Assembly (NCBI GenBank): GCA_016704435.1
Contig: JADJAB010000012.1
Span: forward strand, 62,001 to 126,000
Direction of reading: 5' to 3'
DNA from: Rhodobacter sp.
GTDB taxonomy: Bacteria; Pseudomonadota; Alphaproteobacteria; Rhodobacterales; Rhodobacteraceae
DNA: 64,000 nucleotides
Below, one piece after another: positions 1-7,777 of this stretch (positions are counted from its first letter, which is position 1; each line of letters starts with the position of its first letter). The notes below the pieces were generated by a model, which ran no database searches, was not told the DNA's origin, and was given only the letters and a program-made list of their open reading frames with translations. A program made the position numbers and the translations under genes.

Positions 1-114
1 TGCGAGGGGCTGTGCCTGGCGCGCTCGGGCACCTGCGCGCCGTTCACGCCGTTGTTCGGCTGCAACGAGATCCTGCAAGACGATGGCCGCCGGGTGACAC
101 TGTGCCTCGACTGA
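1..114 (+). CDS. C-terminal end of an unrecognised Cys-rich protein (partial)
   Basis: Reading in frame from the first base gives 37 residues and a TGA at 112-114; the start lies outside the window. The visible tail has five cysteines and ends in a short beta-like stretch (VTLCLD). I do not recognise the family. The stop lies 13 bases inside the next gene when that gene is started at its GTG at 102, so the two are probably co-transcribed and translationally coupled. Confidence 0.5.
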   Translation, partial: CEGLCLARSGTCAPFTPLFGCNEILQDDGRRVTLCLD

Positions 115-602
115 CCCTGCTTTTGGCCCTGCTTCTGGCGGCTTGCGTGCAGACCGCGCCGCAACAGGTATCGGCCTTTCGTCCCGCCGGTGCGCCGATC
201 TGGTCGGCTGCGGCCTTCGATGCGGCCCGGCTGGAGGGGCGCTGGAGCCAGGTCGCCGCCTTCTCGACCGGCGAAGGCCCCGGTTGCGCGGCGGGCGGGG
301 CCGAATTCCGGCGTGGCCCGAAGGGGCTGGAGATCGCGGCGCGGCTGTGCCTGAACGGGCTTGAACGCAGCGTGACCGGGCCGGTCGGGGTGACCGGGCC
401 GGGCCGCCTGGCGGTGTCGGACATGGCCGACTGGTGGGTGATCTGGGTCGACAGCGGTTACCGCACGCTGGCCATCGCCACGCCGGACGGCAGCTTCGGC
501 TTCGTCCTGGACCGCGGCCGGATCGGCGCGGACCGGCTGGCGGCGGCGGCGGAGGTTTTCGATTTCAACGGCTATGTCCGGGGGCGGTTGCAGCCGTTCT
601 GA
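102..602 (+). CDS. lipocalin-family lipoprotein
   Basis: A 166-residue small outer-envelope lipoprotein. I chose the GTG at 102 because it begins a compact signal peptide (PRLTLLLALLLAAC) ending in a lipobox Leu-Ala-Ala-Cys with Cys about residue 15; the longer frame upstream has no signal. The body holds the lipocalin Gly-x-Trp type element (LEGRWSQVAAF, about residue 45) and the later WVIWVDSGYRTLAIATP strand pattern seen in bacterial Blc-like lipocalins. Lipocalins of this type bind small hydrophobic ligands such as lipids at the outer membrane; the ligand here cannot be read. It overlaps the preceding partial gene and converges on the regulator at 613. Confidence 0.7.
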   Translation: MPRLTLLLALLLAACVQTAPQQVSAFRPAGAPIWSAAAFDAARLEGRWSQVAAFSTGEGPGCAAGGAEFRRGPKGLEIAARLCLNGLERSVTGPVGVTGPGRLAVSDMADWWVIWVDSGYRTLAIATPDGSFGFVLDRGRIGADRLAAAAEVFDFNGYVRGRLQPF

Positions 603-612
603 CCCCAAGCCG

Positions 613-1467
613 TCACAACCGCGACTTCAGCGCCCGCAGGTGGCGTGCGGCATCTCGGGCGCCCACATCGGCCTCGCGCACCAGCCAGTCGAAGTGATCG
701 GTCATCGACTGCACTCGCAGCGCGTCGCGGAAGGCGATGTAGCTGCGGCCCAGATAGATCACCGCCAGCAACGGCCCGAACACCGTCACGGGGGCCGAAA
801 ATACCCGCCGCGCGTCGAACAGGCACAGCCTGAGCGAGGGGTAAAGCTGGTCGCAAAGGTCCGCGATGCGGTCGATCTGCGCGGCCCTTATCTCGGCCGG
901 CAGGCTGCGGTAGTAGCCGGTGGCGCTGGCGAAGGCGTCGATCTCGTGCAGCGGCAGGGCGATCTCGTAGTCTGAGCGCGCGCCGCGCATCCAGGCCAGC
1001 CGGTCCTCGAAGGCGCCGATCGCCTGTTCGGCGCTGCGCCCCAGTTGCGGCGCATATTCCCAATCGACCATGGCGCGGGTCTTCAGCATGTCGGGCAGGG
1101 TGGCCGGCACATGGCGGATCTTGTAGCCCGCCGCCTCGCGGTGCCAGGCAAAGATCGTCTCGTCGATCAGCGCGCGCGGCGCTTCGGTGATGGTCAGGGA
1201 AGTGGCCAGCAGGTCGGCCACGGACTCGGGGCGGGGTGACAGACCCAGAAGCCAGTCCGATGACACGCCCAGGGCAGCGGCGCAATCGGCCGCCAGCTGC
1301 GCGTTCGGCATCCTGACCGTGGGCGACAGCAGCGCCGAGATGGTCGACCGATCCACCCCGCAGGCCCGCGCCAGCGCCGACTGGCTGATGCCGCGCCGGG
1401 CCATCGCCTCGGCCAGGCGCAGGCGGAACAGGGCGGCACGGTCGCGTTTGTCCATCATTTCCGGCAT
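613..1467 (-). CDS. XRE-family transcriptional regulator
   Basis: A 284-residue cytoplasmic DNA-binding protein. A helix-turn-helix of the XRE/Cro type is seen near residues 12-60 (ISQSALARACGVDRSTISAL), followed by a roughly 200-residue C-terminal region of unknown ligand with many aromatic residues. Possible ATG starts are 1467, 1458 and 1455; 1467 gives the longest N-terminus that still fits the family, and none has a strong ribosome binding site. It is divergent from the membrane desaturase at 1576 with about 108 bases between them, so control of that desaturase is a reasonable inference. The signal it senses is unknown. Confidence 0.8.
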   Translation of the reverse strand: MPEMMDKRDRAALFRLRLAEAMARRGISQSALARACGVDRSTISALLSPTVRMPNAQLAADCAAALGVSSDWLLGLSPRPESVADLLATSLTITEAPRALIDETIFAWHREAAGYKIRHVPATLPDMLKTRAMVDWEYAPQLGRSAEQAIGAFEDRLAWMRGARSDYEIALPLHEIDAFASATGYYRSLPAEIRAAQIDRIADLCDQLYPSLRLCLFDARRVFSAPVTVFGPLLAVIYLGRSYIAFRDALRVQSMTDHFDWLVREADVGARDAARHLRALKSRL

Positions 1468-1470
1468 ATG

Positions 1471-1482
1471 GTGGTTTTCCAC
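1471..1482. promoter_or_regulatory. possible operator between XRE regulator and desaturase
   Basis: The divergent intergenic region 1468-1575 holds a short palindrome, GTGGTTTTCCAC, directly upstream of the regulator start. Four-base arms around TTTT are short and could occur by chance; the position next to an XRE gene is the only support. Confidence 0.25.
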
Positions 1483-1575
1483 AACAAGCGTGACTTCATG
1501 CTGCGTATCTTCCGGATTCCCGGCCTTCGGCGCAAGTGCTAAGCCGATGAGGAAATCCAGCGATGAGGACTGACC

Positions 1576-2532
1576 TTGCTGCGAACCGAGCCGACCGACC
1601 GGGCCGTCGAATGGCCGACGATCCTTCTTCTGCTGGCGACCTATGGGCTGTGGGCGCTGGGTACCACGGCGCTCTGGTCCTTTTCTCCGGTTCTGGCGGT
1701 GATCCTGACCATGCTGGCGGTGGCGCAGCAATCCTCCCTTCAGCACGAGGCGCTGCATGGCCACCCCTTCGCCAATCCGCATCTGAACCAGGCGCTGGTC
1801 TTTGTGCCCTTCGGGCTGATCTATCCCTACGGCCGCTTCCGCGACCTGCATCTGGCGCATCACTTCGACCCGAACCTGACCGATCCCTACGATGATCCGG
1901 AATCGAACTTCCAGGACCCGGCGGTCTGGGCGCGGATGTCACCGGCGCGCCGGGTGTTGCTGAAAGCGAACAACACGCTGTTGGGCCGCATCCTGCTGGG
2001 CACCGCGATCGGCGGCCTGGCCTTCGTCAGGGCGGATTTCGCCGCCATGCTGAGCGGCGACCGGGCGGTGCGGCGCGACTGGGCGCTGCATGCTGCGGGG
2101 CTGGCGCTGCTGGCGCTGTGGCTGGCGCTGGTGGCCGAAATGCCGGTCTGGGCCTATCTGCTGGCGGCCTATGGCGGCAACTCGCTGATCAAGATCCGCA
2201 CCTTTCTGGAACACCGCGCGCACGAGGCGTTCCGCGCCCGCACCGTGGTGGTCGAGGATCGCGGTCCGCTGTCCTTGCTGTTTCTGAACAACAACCTGCA
2301 TGTGGTTCACCACTGCCATCCCAACGTGGCCTGGTACGATCTTCCCGCGCTTTACCGCGGCAACCGCGACCATTACCTGCGCCGCAACGAGGCCTATGTC
2401 TACCGCAGCTACGGCCAGATCTTCCGCAACCATTTCCTGCGCGCCAAGGATCCGGTGCCACATCCGATCTGGCCGGTGCAAAAGGCCCCTGCGGACACCC
2501 CGTCGTGTGACGGGGTCAAGGCCGCCGAATAG
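1576..2532 (+). CDS. membrane fatty acid desaturase family protein
   Basis: A 318-residue integral membrane di-iron enzyme. The three histidine boxes that bind the iron pair are present: HEALHGH at about 57-63, HLAHH at 92-96 and HVVHH at about 242-246, with hydrophobic segments near 15-50 and 155-205. The TTG start at 1576 is preceded by AGGA at good distance, which decides the start. Members of the superfamily desaturate or hydroxylate acyl chains or oxidise carotenoids; which one applies cannot be read here. The divergent XRE gene suggests its own regulation. A hairpin lies inside the last codons. Confidence 0.8.
   Translation: MLRTEPTDRAVEWPTILLLLATYGLWALGTTALWSFSPVLAVILTMLAVAQQSSLQHEALHGHPFANPHLNQALVFVPFGLIYPYGRFRDLHLAHHFDPNLTDPYDDPESNFQDPAVWARMSPARRVLLKANNTLLGRILLGTAIGGLAFVRADFAAMLSGDRAVRRDWALHAAGLALLALWLALVAEMPVWAYLLAAYGGNSLIKIRTFLEHRAHEAFRARTVVVEDRGPLSLLFLNNNLHVVHHCHPNVAWYDLPALYRGNRDHYLRRNEAYVYRSYGQIFRNHFLRAKDPVPHPIWPVQKAPADTPSCDGVKAAE
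2497..2516 (+). terminator. hairpin at end of desaturase gene
   Basis: ACCCCGTC, a four-base loop and GACGGGGT make an 8-bp perfect stem inside the last codons of the desaturase gene. No T-run follows, so it would be an atypical terminator; it may instead stabilise the 3' end of the message. Confidence 0.3.
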
Positions 2533-2534
2533 GC

Positions 2535-3122
2535 CTAGTCGATCCGCCGAAAGGTGGGAACGTCGCCCGAATTGTCAAAGAAAGGCACGCCGGGCTGGCT
2601 GCCGCCGGCGCAGAGGTTGGTTACCTCGGCCAGCACCACTTCGGTGATGAAGGGCAGGTCCAGCGCGCGGGCCTCGGCCAGGCCGATCCAGTGCAGGTGC
2701 GACAGCTCGTCCGAGGCGTCGCGGAAATCGGTGGCATCGCCGGTCACGTCGGCGGCATCGGCCAGAAAGAACCGCGCGTCGAAGCGGCGGCTGCGGCCGG
2801 GCGGCGTGATGGCGCGAAAAACGAAGTGCAGGGATGGCCGGTCAGCACGCAAGGAAAGGCCGGTCTCCTCATGCAATTCGCGCAGTGCTGCGGCGACCAG
2901 AGGGCCGGGCGGGGCGGAAAGCGCCAGCCGGCGCGCGCACTCGGCGGACAGCGGCAGGGGGGCCGCATGGTCGTCGCCCGCATCCACCGCACCGCCGGGA
3001 AAGACGTATTTCGACGGCATGAACACCGCCGCCGCCCCGCGCTGGCCCATCAGCACCTGGTGCCCGTCGCCGTTGCGGCGGGTCAGGATCACCGTTGCGG
3101 CCGGGCGGATCGGCTCAGTCAC
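2535..3122 (-). CDS. Nudix hydrolase
   Basis: A 195-residue cytoplasmic pyrophosphohydrolase. The Nudix helix is clear (RELHEETGL at about 81-89) with the preceding PGG at 42-44, but about 35 residues separate the two, longer than in the standard box. Such an insertion is seen in the NUDT7/NUDT19-like CoA-diphosphatase branch, so a nucleotide- or CoA-diphosphate substrate is possible; I would not assign it firmly. Its ATG at 3122 overlaps the stop of the DUF983 gene (3115) by eight bases, so the two form one operon with DUF983 first. Confidence 0.85.
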   Translation of the reverse strand: MTEPIRPAATVILTRRNGDGHQVLMGQRGAAAVFMPSKYVFPGGAVDAGDDHAAPLPLSAECARRLALSAPPGPLVAAALRELHEETGLSLRADRPSLHFVFRAITPPGRSRRFDARFFLADAADVTGDATDFRDASDELSHLHWIGLAEARALDLPFITEVVLAEVTNLCAGGSQPGVPFFDNSGDVPTFRRID

Positions 3123-3513
3123 GGGCGTCGGCGCCGAAACCGTGCATCCGCTTGGCCCATTGCACCGCGACCATTGCCCCTTTCAGGCGTGGCAGCAGGA
3201 ACAGCGACAGCGCCACGCAGCCAACCGAAAAGACCGAGGCCGCGATCAGCGGATCAGGCCGGAACCGGGTGAAGACGAACAGCATCAGCGGCGCCATCAG
3301 GTGCCCGACGATCAGGATCGTCAGATAGGCCGGACCGTCGTCGGCGCGGTGGTGGTGCAGGTTCTGGCTGCAGACCGGGCAGGCGTCGCGGACGGTCAGA
3401 TAGCCGCGCATCATCGGCCCGGCGCCGCAATTCGGGCAGCGGCAGCGCCAGCCACGCAAGAGCGCCGGGCGCAGCGGGCGGTCGTTGTCTTCCGGGGCGG
3501 TCGGGTTCGGCAT
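3115..3513 (-). CDS. DUF983 family membrane protein
   Basis: A 132-residue protein with two CxxC-type pairs (CRCPNCG and CPVC, likely one zinc site) within the first 55 residues, the DUF983 signature MRGYLTVR and DDGPAYLTI, and two hydrophobic segments after it (about 68-90 and 95-115). This matches DUF983 over its full usual length. The start at 3513 leaves the usual 20 or so residues before the first CxxC; an ATG at 3531 is an alternative. The function of the family is unknown. It is translationally coupled to the Nudix gene. Confidence 0.8.
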   Translation of the reverse strand: MPNPTAPEDNDRPLRPALLRGWRCRCPNCGAGPMMRGYLTVRDACPVCSQNLHHHRADDGPAYLTILIVGHLMAPLMLFVFTRFRPDPLIAASVFSVGCVALSLFLLPRLKGAMVAVQWAKRMHGFGADARD

Positions 3514-3729
3514 GTCGGTCTGCTGCAGCATGTGAAACGGGTCCGGGCGGCGCAGGGCCTGCGTCCGGCGGACCGTGAAGGGGATTGACCGGGCACGCAA
3601 GCACCCATTGGCGGTTTGCCGCAAACTAGGTGGTCGCGGGCGGAATCCAAAGGCCCCGCGGGCCTCTGTGTCCCGATGTCGCAACGGCGGGCGACGGAAA
3701 ACCGGGGCTGGCCCGTTTGGAAGGCATCA

Positions 3730-3748
3730 GGGGCGGATGTGCCGCCCC
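3730..3748 (+). promoter_or_regulatory. leader hairpin before EF-hand gene
   Basis: GGGGCGG, a five-base loop and CCGCCCC form a perfect 7-bp stem ending six bases before the AAGGA ribosome binding site. It sits where a leader structure could limit ribosome access to the EF-hand gene or mark the 5' end of the transcript. Confidence 0.35.
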
Positions 3749-3765
3749 ATCCCAAGGACATGGAG

Positions 3766-4314
3766 ATGATGATGACCAACAAGACCCTCACCGCGCTGGC
3801 GCTGGCTGGCATCGCCTCGGCCGCGCTTGCCACCGCCGTGATGGCCGAGCGTGGCCCCGATGGCGGGACGCGTGGCGGCATGATGCTGCAACAGTTCGAC
3901 GCGATCGACGCCGACAAGGACGGCAAGCTGACCGAAGCCGAGATTGCGTCCTTCCGTGACGCCCGCTTTGCCGCCGCCGATCTGGACGGCAATGGCAGCC
4001 TGTCGGCCGAAGAGCTGTCGGCGATGCAGATGGCGCAGATGCAGGCCCGCATGGCCCAGCGGTCGCAGCGGATGCTCGAGCGGCTGGACGACAACGGCGA
4101 TGGCCAGCTGTCGGCCGCGGAACTGGCCGCGATGGGCAAGCGCCAGTCGCCCTTCCAGCGCGCAGACGCCGATGGCGATGGCGCCATCACCAAGGCCGAG
4201 GCCGAGACGGCGCTGAAGAAGATGGGCGACCGCAGCGGCCGGGGCGGCAAGCATGGCAAGCACGGCGGCCGTGATGGCGACGGGCGCGGCTGGTGGTGGA
4301 TGGACGCCAACTGA
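3766..4314 (+). CDS. secreted EF-hand calcium-binding protein
   Basis: A 182-residue periplasmic protein. After a signal peptide of about 27 residues come four EF-hand loops in sequence: DADKDGKLTEAE, DLDGNGSLSAEE, DDNGDGQLSAAE and DADGDGAITKAE, each with the Asp/Asn ligands and the final Glu. The C-terminus is rich in Gly, His, Lys and Arg and ends in three Trp. ATG codons at 3760, 3766, 3769 and 3772 are all in frame; AAGGA at 3754-3758 favours 3766. It lies directly upstream of an ECF sigma operon, so a role in calcium or envelope-stress sensing is a reasonable guess but not shown. Confidence 0.85.
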   Translation: MMMTNKTLTALALAGIASAALATAVMAERGPDGGTRGGMMLQQFDAIDADKDGKLTEAEIASFRDARFAAADLDGNGSLSAEELSAMQMAQMQARMAQRSQRMLERLDDNGDGQLSAAELAAMGKRQSPFQRADADGDGAITKAEAETALKKMGDRSGRGGKHGKHGGRDGDGRGWWWMDAN

Positions 4315-4330
4315 CCCGGATCACGCGGCG

Positions 4331-4357
4331 GCGGGCGGGGCTTTGCGTCCCGCCCGC
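4331..4357 (+). terminator. strong hairpin between EF-hand and sigma genes
   Basis: GCGGGCGGG, a nine-base loop and CCCGCCCGC form a perfect 9-bp GC stem 17 bases after the EF-hand stop. No long T-run follows, but the position fits a terminator or attenuator separating the EF-hand gene from the sigma factor operon. Confidence 0.5.
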
Positions 4358-4380
4358 TTCATCGGATAGAACCTGTCGGG

Positions 4381-4980
4381 ATGACCATGCCATTCGACGC
4401 AATGACCGCAGTTTCGGACGACGACCTGCTGGCGCTTTACGCCAAGGGAGACCGGCTGGCGGCGCGCGTCCTGACCGAGCGGCTGGTGCCGCGGGTGCTG
4501 GGCTATGCCAGCCGCATCCTGGGCGGCGACCGGGCCGAGGCTGAGGATGTCGCGCAAGAGGCGATGCTGCGGCTGTGGCGAATCGCGCCCGAGTGGCGGG
4601 CGGGAGAGGCCAGGGTCTCCACCTGGGTTTACCGGGTGGTGACCAACCTGTGCACCGACCGGCTGCGCAGCGGCAGACGTCGCGCCCGGCCGATGGGTGA
4701 CGACCTGCCCGACGCGGCGGACGAAGCGCCGGGGGCCGAGACGCGGATGCTTGACGATGCCCGGCTGACGGCGCTGAACGCGGCCTTGGGCCAGTTGCCG
4801 GACCGCCAGCGCGAAGCGGTGGTGCTGCGCCATATCGAAGGCCTGTCGAACCCCGAGATCGCCGAGGTCCTTGGCGTCGGGGTAGAGGCCGTGGAAAGCC
4901 TGACGGCGCGTGGCAAGCGGCCTTGTCCGCGGCCCTGGCGGGGCAGCGCGCGGCCCTGGATACGAGGAGAGCTGAGATGA
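4381..4980 (+). CDS. ECF RNA polymerase sigma factor, C-terminal tail probably frameshifted
   Basis: Sigma region 2 (about residues 30-95, with AEAEDVAQEAMLRLW) and region 4 (about 140-180, LPDRQREAVVLRHIEGLSNPEIAEVLG) are intact. After ARGKR the printed frame gives a Pro/Arg/Trp-rich tail unlike the family. Restoring one G near 4920 gives ALSAALAGQRAAL, and a second G near 4959 gives LGYEES and a stop one base before the next ATG, which looks like the true ending. As printed, the stop overlaps the next start as ATGA at 4977. The factor would direct polymerase to its own small regulon together with the next two genes. Confidence 0.85.
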   Translation: MTMPFDAMTAVSDDDLLALYAKGDRLAARVLTERLVPRVLGYASRILGGDRAEAEDVAQEAMLRLWRIAPEWRAGEARVSTWVYRVVTNLCTDRLRSGRRRARPMGDDLPDAADEAPGAETRMLDDARLTALNAALGQLPDRQREAVVLRHIEGLSNPEIAEVLGVGVEAVESLTARGKRPCPRPWRGSARPWIRGELR

Positions 4981-5333
4981 GCGACCAAATCCTGGAAGAC
5001 CTGTTCGGTGTGGCACGGGCCGCGGCACCCGCGCCCTCGGCGGGGTTGATGGCGCGAGTGCTGGCCGATGCCTATGAGGCGCAACCGCTGCCCGCGCCTG
5101 CAGCCCCCGCAGCCGCGGTGACCCGGCCTGGCTGGCGCCTTCTGCTGGCGGCAATGGTCGATGGCCTTGGCGGCGCGGGCGCCGTCGCGGGCTGGCCGGC
5201 GGCGGCGGCGGGGCTGTTCTTCGGCTACGCCAGCCCCGAGGCGCTGGACTGGCTGGCCGGCGCAGTGTCGCCATCCGGCGCGGACAGCTATGAGCTGCTT
5301 TCTGCCGCCGATCTTTTCCTGACCGAGGGCTGA
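4977..5333 (+). CDS. small membrane protein, possible anti-sigma factor
   Basis: A 118-residue protein, translationally coupled to the sigma gene. It has an acidic N-terminus, an Ala/Pro-rich linker (about 20-47) and one hydrophobic stretch (about 50-87) that could be a membrane segment, then a short C-terminus. I do not recognise a conserved domain. Its place between an ECF sigma gene and a periplasmic sensor-like gene is that of an anti-sigma factor, but there is no zinc-binding HxxxCxxC motif, so this is inference from position. Confidence 0.6.
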   Translation: MSDQILEDLFGVARAAAPAPSAGLMARVLADAYEAQPLPAPAAPAAAVTRPGWRLLLAAMVDGLGGAGAVAGWPAAAAGLFFGYASPEALDWLAGAVSPSGADSYELLSAADLFLTEG

Positions 5334-5336
5334 ACC

Positions 5337-5867
5337 ATGTCCCAGACCGATACCCGCCCCCCGATCACCCCGCCCGCACCTGGCCCCGCCCCGAAAAGCG
5401 GGCGCCGGCTGCGGATTGCGCTGGCCGTTTCGGTGGCGCTGAACCTGGCCGTGGCCGGGCTGGCGGTGGGGGCGCTGCTGCGCGACGGCCCGCCGCACAG
5501 CCGCGCCGACCTGGGCCTTGGCCCGCTGAGCGAGGCGCTGACCCGCGAGGATCGCCGCGCCCTGCGCGATGGTTTCTTGCAGCGCCATCCCGATATCCGC
5601 GGCGACCGCAAGGCGATGCGTGCGGATTTCGCGGCCCTTCTGGCGGTTCTGCGGGCCGATCCGTTCGACCCGGCGGCGCTGGATGCGGCGCTGGCGGCCA
5701 TCGCGCAAAGGAATGCCGAGTTGCTGTCCACGGGCCGCGATCTGGTGGCAGAGCGGCTGAAGGCGATGGACAGTGCCGAACGCACCGCCTTTGCCGACCG
5801 GCTGGAACGCGCGATTCCGCGGTTCGGGCGCCGGGGCGATGGCGAAGACGACAGGGACGACGACTGA
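5337..5867 (+). CDS. periplasmic heavy-metal-sensor-like protein
   Basis: A 176-residue protein with a Pro-rich cytoplasmic start, one membrane segment (about 25-47) and a helical periplasmic part containing LTREDRRALRDGF and a regular Arg/Asp-rich helical pattern, resembling the CnrX/ZraP-like periplasmic metal sensor group. It is three bases downstream of the possible anti-sigma gene and would be the third part of an ECF sensing unit. The metal or other signal cannot be read. The end is strongly acidic (EDDRDDD). Confidence 0.65.
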   Translation: MSQTDTRPPITPPAPGPAPKSGRRLRIALAVSVALNLAVAGLAVGALLRDGPPHSRADLGLGPLSEALTREDRRALRDGFLQRHPDIRGDRKAMRADFAALLAVLRADPFDPAALDAALAAIAQRNAELLSTGRDLVAERLKAMDSAERTAFADRLERAIPRFGRRGDGEDDRDDD

Positions 5868-5885
5868 CCCTGCCGACCCTGGCCC

Positions 5886-7289
5886 TCAGGCGGCGGTCTG
5901 GCTGAAGGTGACCTGATTTCGCCCGGCCGATTTCGACTGCAAGAGCGCGCGGTCGGCCTTGTCCACCAGCGCGGCGATCGCATTCGAGCCATGGCCCGCC
6001 GACGGACCCATCGCCACCCCGATCGAGGCGGTGATGCGCAGGCCCTGACCATCGGGCAGGCGGATCGGCGTTTCGCTGATCACGGCGCAAAGCCGGTCGG
6101 CCACCCGTTCAGCATCGGCGAAAGAGGTTTGCGGCAGGGCGACAAGGAATTCCTCGCCGCCGATGCGGGCCAACAGGTCGCTGATCCGCAGATTGTCGGA
6201 CAGCCGGCGGGCGACTTCCGACAGGACGTGATCGCCGGCGGCATGGCCGAAGCGGTCGTTGACCGACTTGAACCGGTCCAGGTCCACCACCATCACCGCG
6301 AAATCGGACCCTTCCTGCGCCGCCTGGGCGGCAATGCCGGCCAGCCGCGGCAGGGCATAGCGGCGGTTGTAGATGCCGGTCAGCGGGTCGATTACTGCCA
6401 GCCGCAACCCGTCTTCGACCGAGGCGCGCAGCATGTCGGCCTGCCGTTTCCGGCGGATCAGGATACGCAACCGCAAGGCCAGTTCGCGCGCGGCGATGCC
6501 CTGGTCGACCACGTCGTCGGCGCCAAGATCGAAGGCGATGCCGAAATCCTTGCCCTCGGTCTCGGCCGAGACGATGCAGAAGGCGCAATGCCGCGTCGCC
6601 GGGCGGCTGTTCAGTTCCGACATCAGCCGAAGCCCGCCCGCGGGGCCGTCAAGCCCGGCTTCGATCACGAAGACATCGGGCACCGGTTGGCCACCGACTT
6701 CGCCAGGCGATGAGATCGCCAGCGCCTGTTCGCGCGACATCACCACCAGCGTATCGCGCATGACGCCCTGCATCTCGTGCTTCCAGCGCAGTGCCTTTTC
6801 GGGCTGCGAGGCCACCAGCGCGACCCGCCCGGCCACCTCGAATCCCGACGGCGCCTCGGCCAGGCCCAGCACGGAATGCGCCGGCATGCCCCAGGTCGAC
6901 GAGACGAAGCCGGTTTCTCCGCGCGACCGCAGAAGATTGCGCACCCGTGCCATCAGGATCTGGTCCGACACCGGCTTCGACATCACGTCGTCGGCCCCGG
7001 CCGACAGCGCGGCAAGCCGTTCCTCGGCATTGCGCGAGGCGGTCAGCACGATCACCGGAATGGGCCGGGTCACCGGGTCGGCCCGCAACTCGCGCAGGAC
7101 ATCGGTTCCCGGCATGTCGGGCAGCACCAGATCCAGCAGGATCAGGTCGGGCCGCTGCTCTCTGGCGATCGCCAGGCAGGACCGGCCATCCGCTGCCAAC
7201 AACGGTTCATAGAACGCGTCGTCCAGCTTGACCTTGTAGATGATGCGGTTTGTCGCCACGTCATCTACGATGAGGATACGTCCATGCAT
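5886..7289 (-). CDS. PleD-like diguanylate cyclase (REC-REC-GGDEF)
   Basis: A 467-residue response regulator that makes cyclic di-GMP from two GTP. The first receiver (about 1-120) has acidic residues near the start, the phospho-acceptor Asp in LILLDLVLP and Lys in SKPVSD. The second receiver-like domain (about 145-285) lacks the Asp (FVIEAGLDG), as in PleD, where it serves dimerisation. The cyclase domain (about 300-460) carries GGEEF and, five residues earlier, RISD, an intact RxxD product-inhibition site. It is divergent from the DUF3572 gene across 145 AT-richer bases. Regulation by phosphorylation and by product is expected; the partner kinase is not in the window. Confidence 0.92.
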   Translation of the reverse strand: MHGRILIVDDVATNRIIYKVKLDDAFYEPLLAADGRSCLAIAREQRPDLILLDLVLPDMPGTDVLRELRADPVTRPIPVIVLTASRNAEERLAALSAGADDVMSKPVSDQILMARVRNLLRSRGETGFVSSTWGMPAHSVLGLAEAPSGFEVAGRVALVASQPEKALRWKHEMQGVMRDTLVVMSREQALAISSPGEVGGQPVPDVFVIEAGLDGPAGGLRLMSELNSRPATRHCAFCIVSAETEGKDFGIAFDLGADDVVDQGIAARELALRLRILIRRKRQADMLRASVEDGLRLAVIDPLTGIYNRRYALPRLAGIAAQAAQEGSDFAVMVVDLDRFKSVNDRFGHAAGDHVLSEVARRLSDNLRISDLLARIGGEEFLVALPQTSFADAERVADRLCAVISETPIRLPDGQGLRITASIGVAMGPSAGHGSNAIAALVDKADRALLQSKSAGRNQVTFSQTAA

Positions 7290-7434
7290 CTCTAAATTTG
7301 CCGTGCCTGACTTGCCGCGATTGCCATCATCAATTCAGTAAGCAGTTTGTTACTTGGAAAGTTAAGAAATCCTTTCTGTTTTAGGGCGAAGGCGACCCAT
7401 ATAAGCTACAAGTTGCCGGTATCTTGGGGATAAC

Positions 7435-7719
7435 ATGGCTTTGCGGCAGGATTCCGCTCAAACTTTGGCGCTGCAGGCACTTGGCTGGCTGGCCGGGCAG
7501 GACGAAAGGTTCCACGCCTTCCTGGCGGCCTGCGGCACCGGTGCGGCCGAGGTCAGGGCCCGCGCCGCCGACCCCGAGATGCTGGGCTCGGTGCTGGATT
7601 TCCTGTTGGCGGACGAGGCAGCGCTGTTGCAGTTCTGCGCCGAGGCCGGCCTGCCGCCCGAGACGCCGATGCAGGCGCGCGCGGCATTGCCCGGTGGCGA
7701 CGTGCCGTTCTGGACCTGA
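7435..7719 (+). CDS. DUF3572 family protein
   Basis: A 94-residue protein whose full length matches DUF3572 (ALQALGWLAGQDERFHAFLAACG near the start, and LLADEAALLQFCAEAGLPPE later). The family is found almost only in Alphaproteobacteria, commonly close to pleD, which is the arrangement here. Its function is unknown. It begins at an ATG after an AT-rich leader and is followed 58 bases later by the HAD gene, probably in one transcript. Confidence 0.8.
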   Translation: MALRQDSAQTLALQALGWLAGQDERFHAFLAACGTGAAEVRARAADPEMLGSVLDFLLADEAALLQFCAEAGLPPETPMQARAALPGGDVPFWT

Positions 7720-7777
7720 TGGACATTCGCGCAGGCGCGCGGCAAGACTGGCGCCGGGGCAGGGCAGGGAGTGCGCG

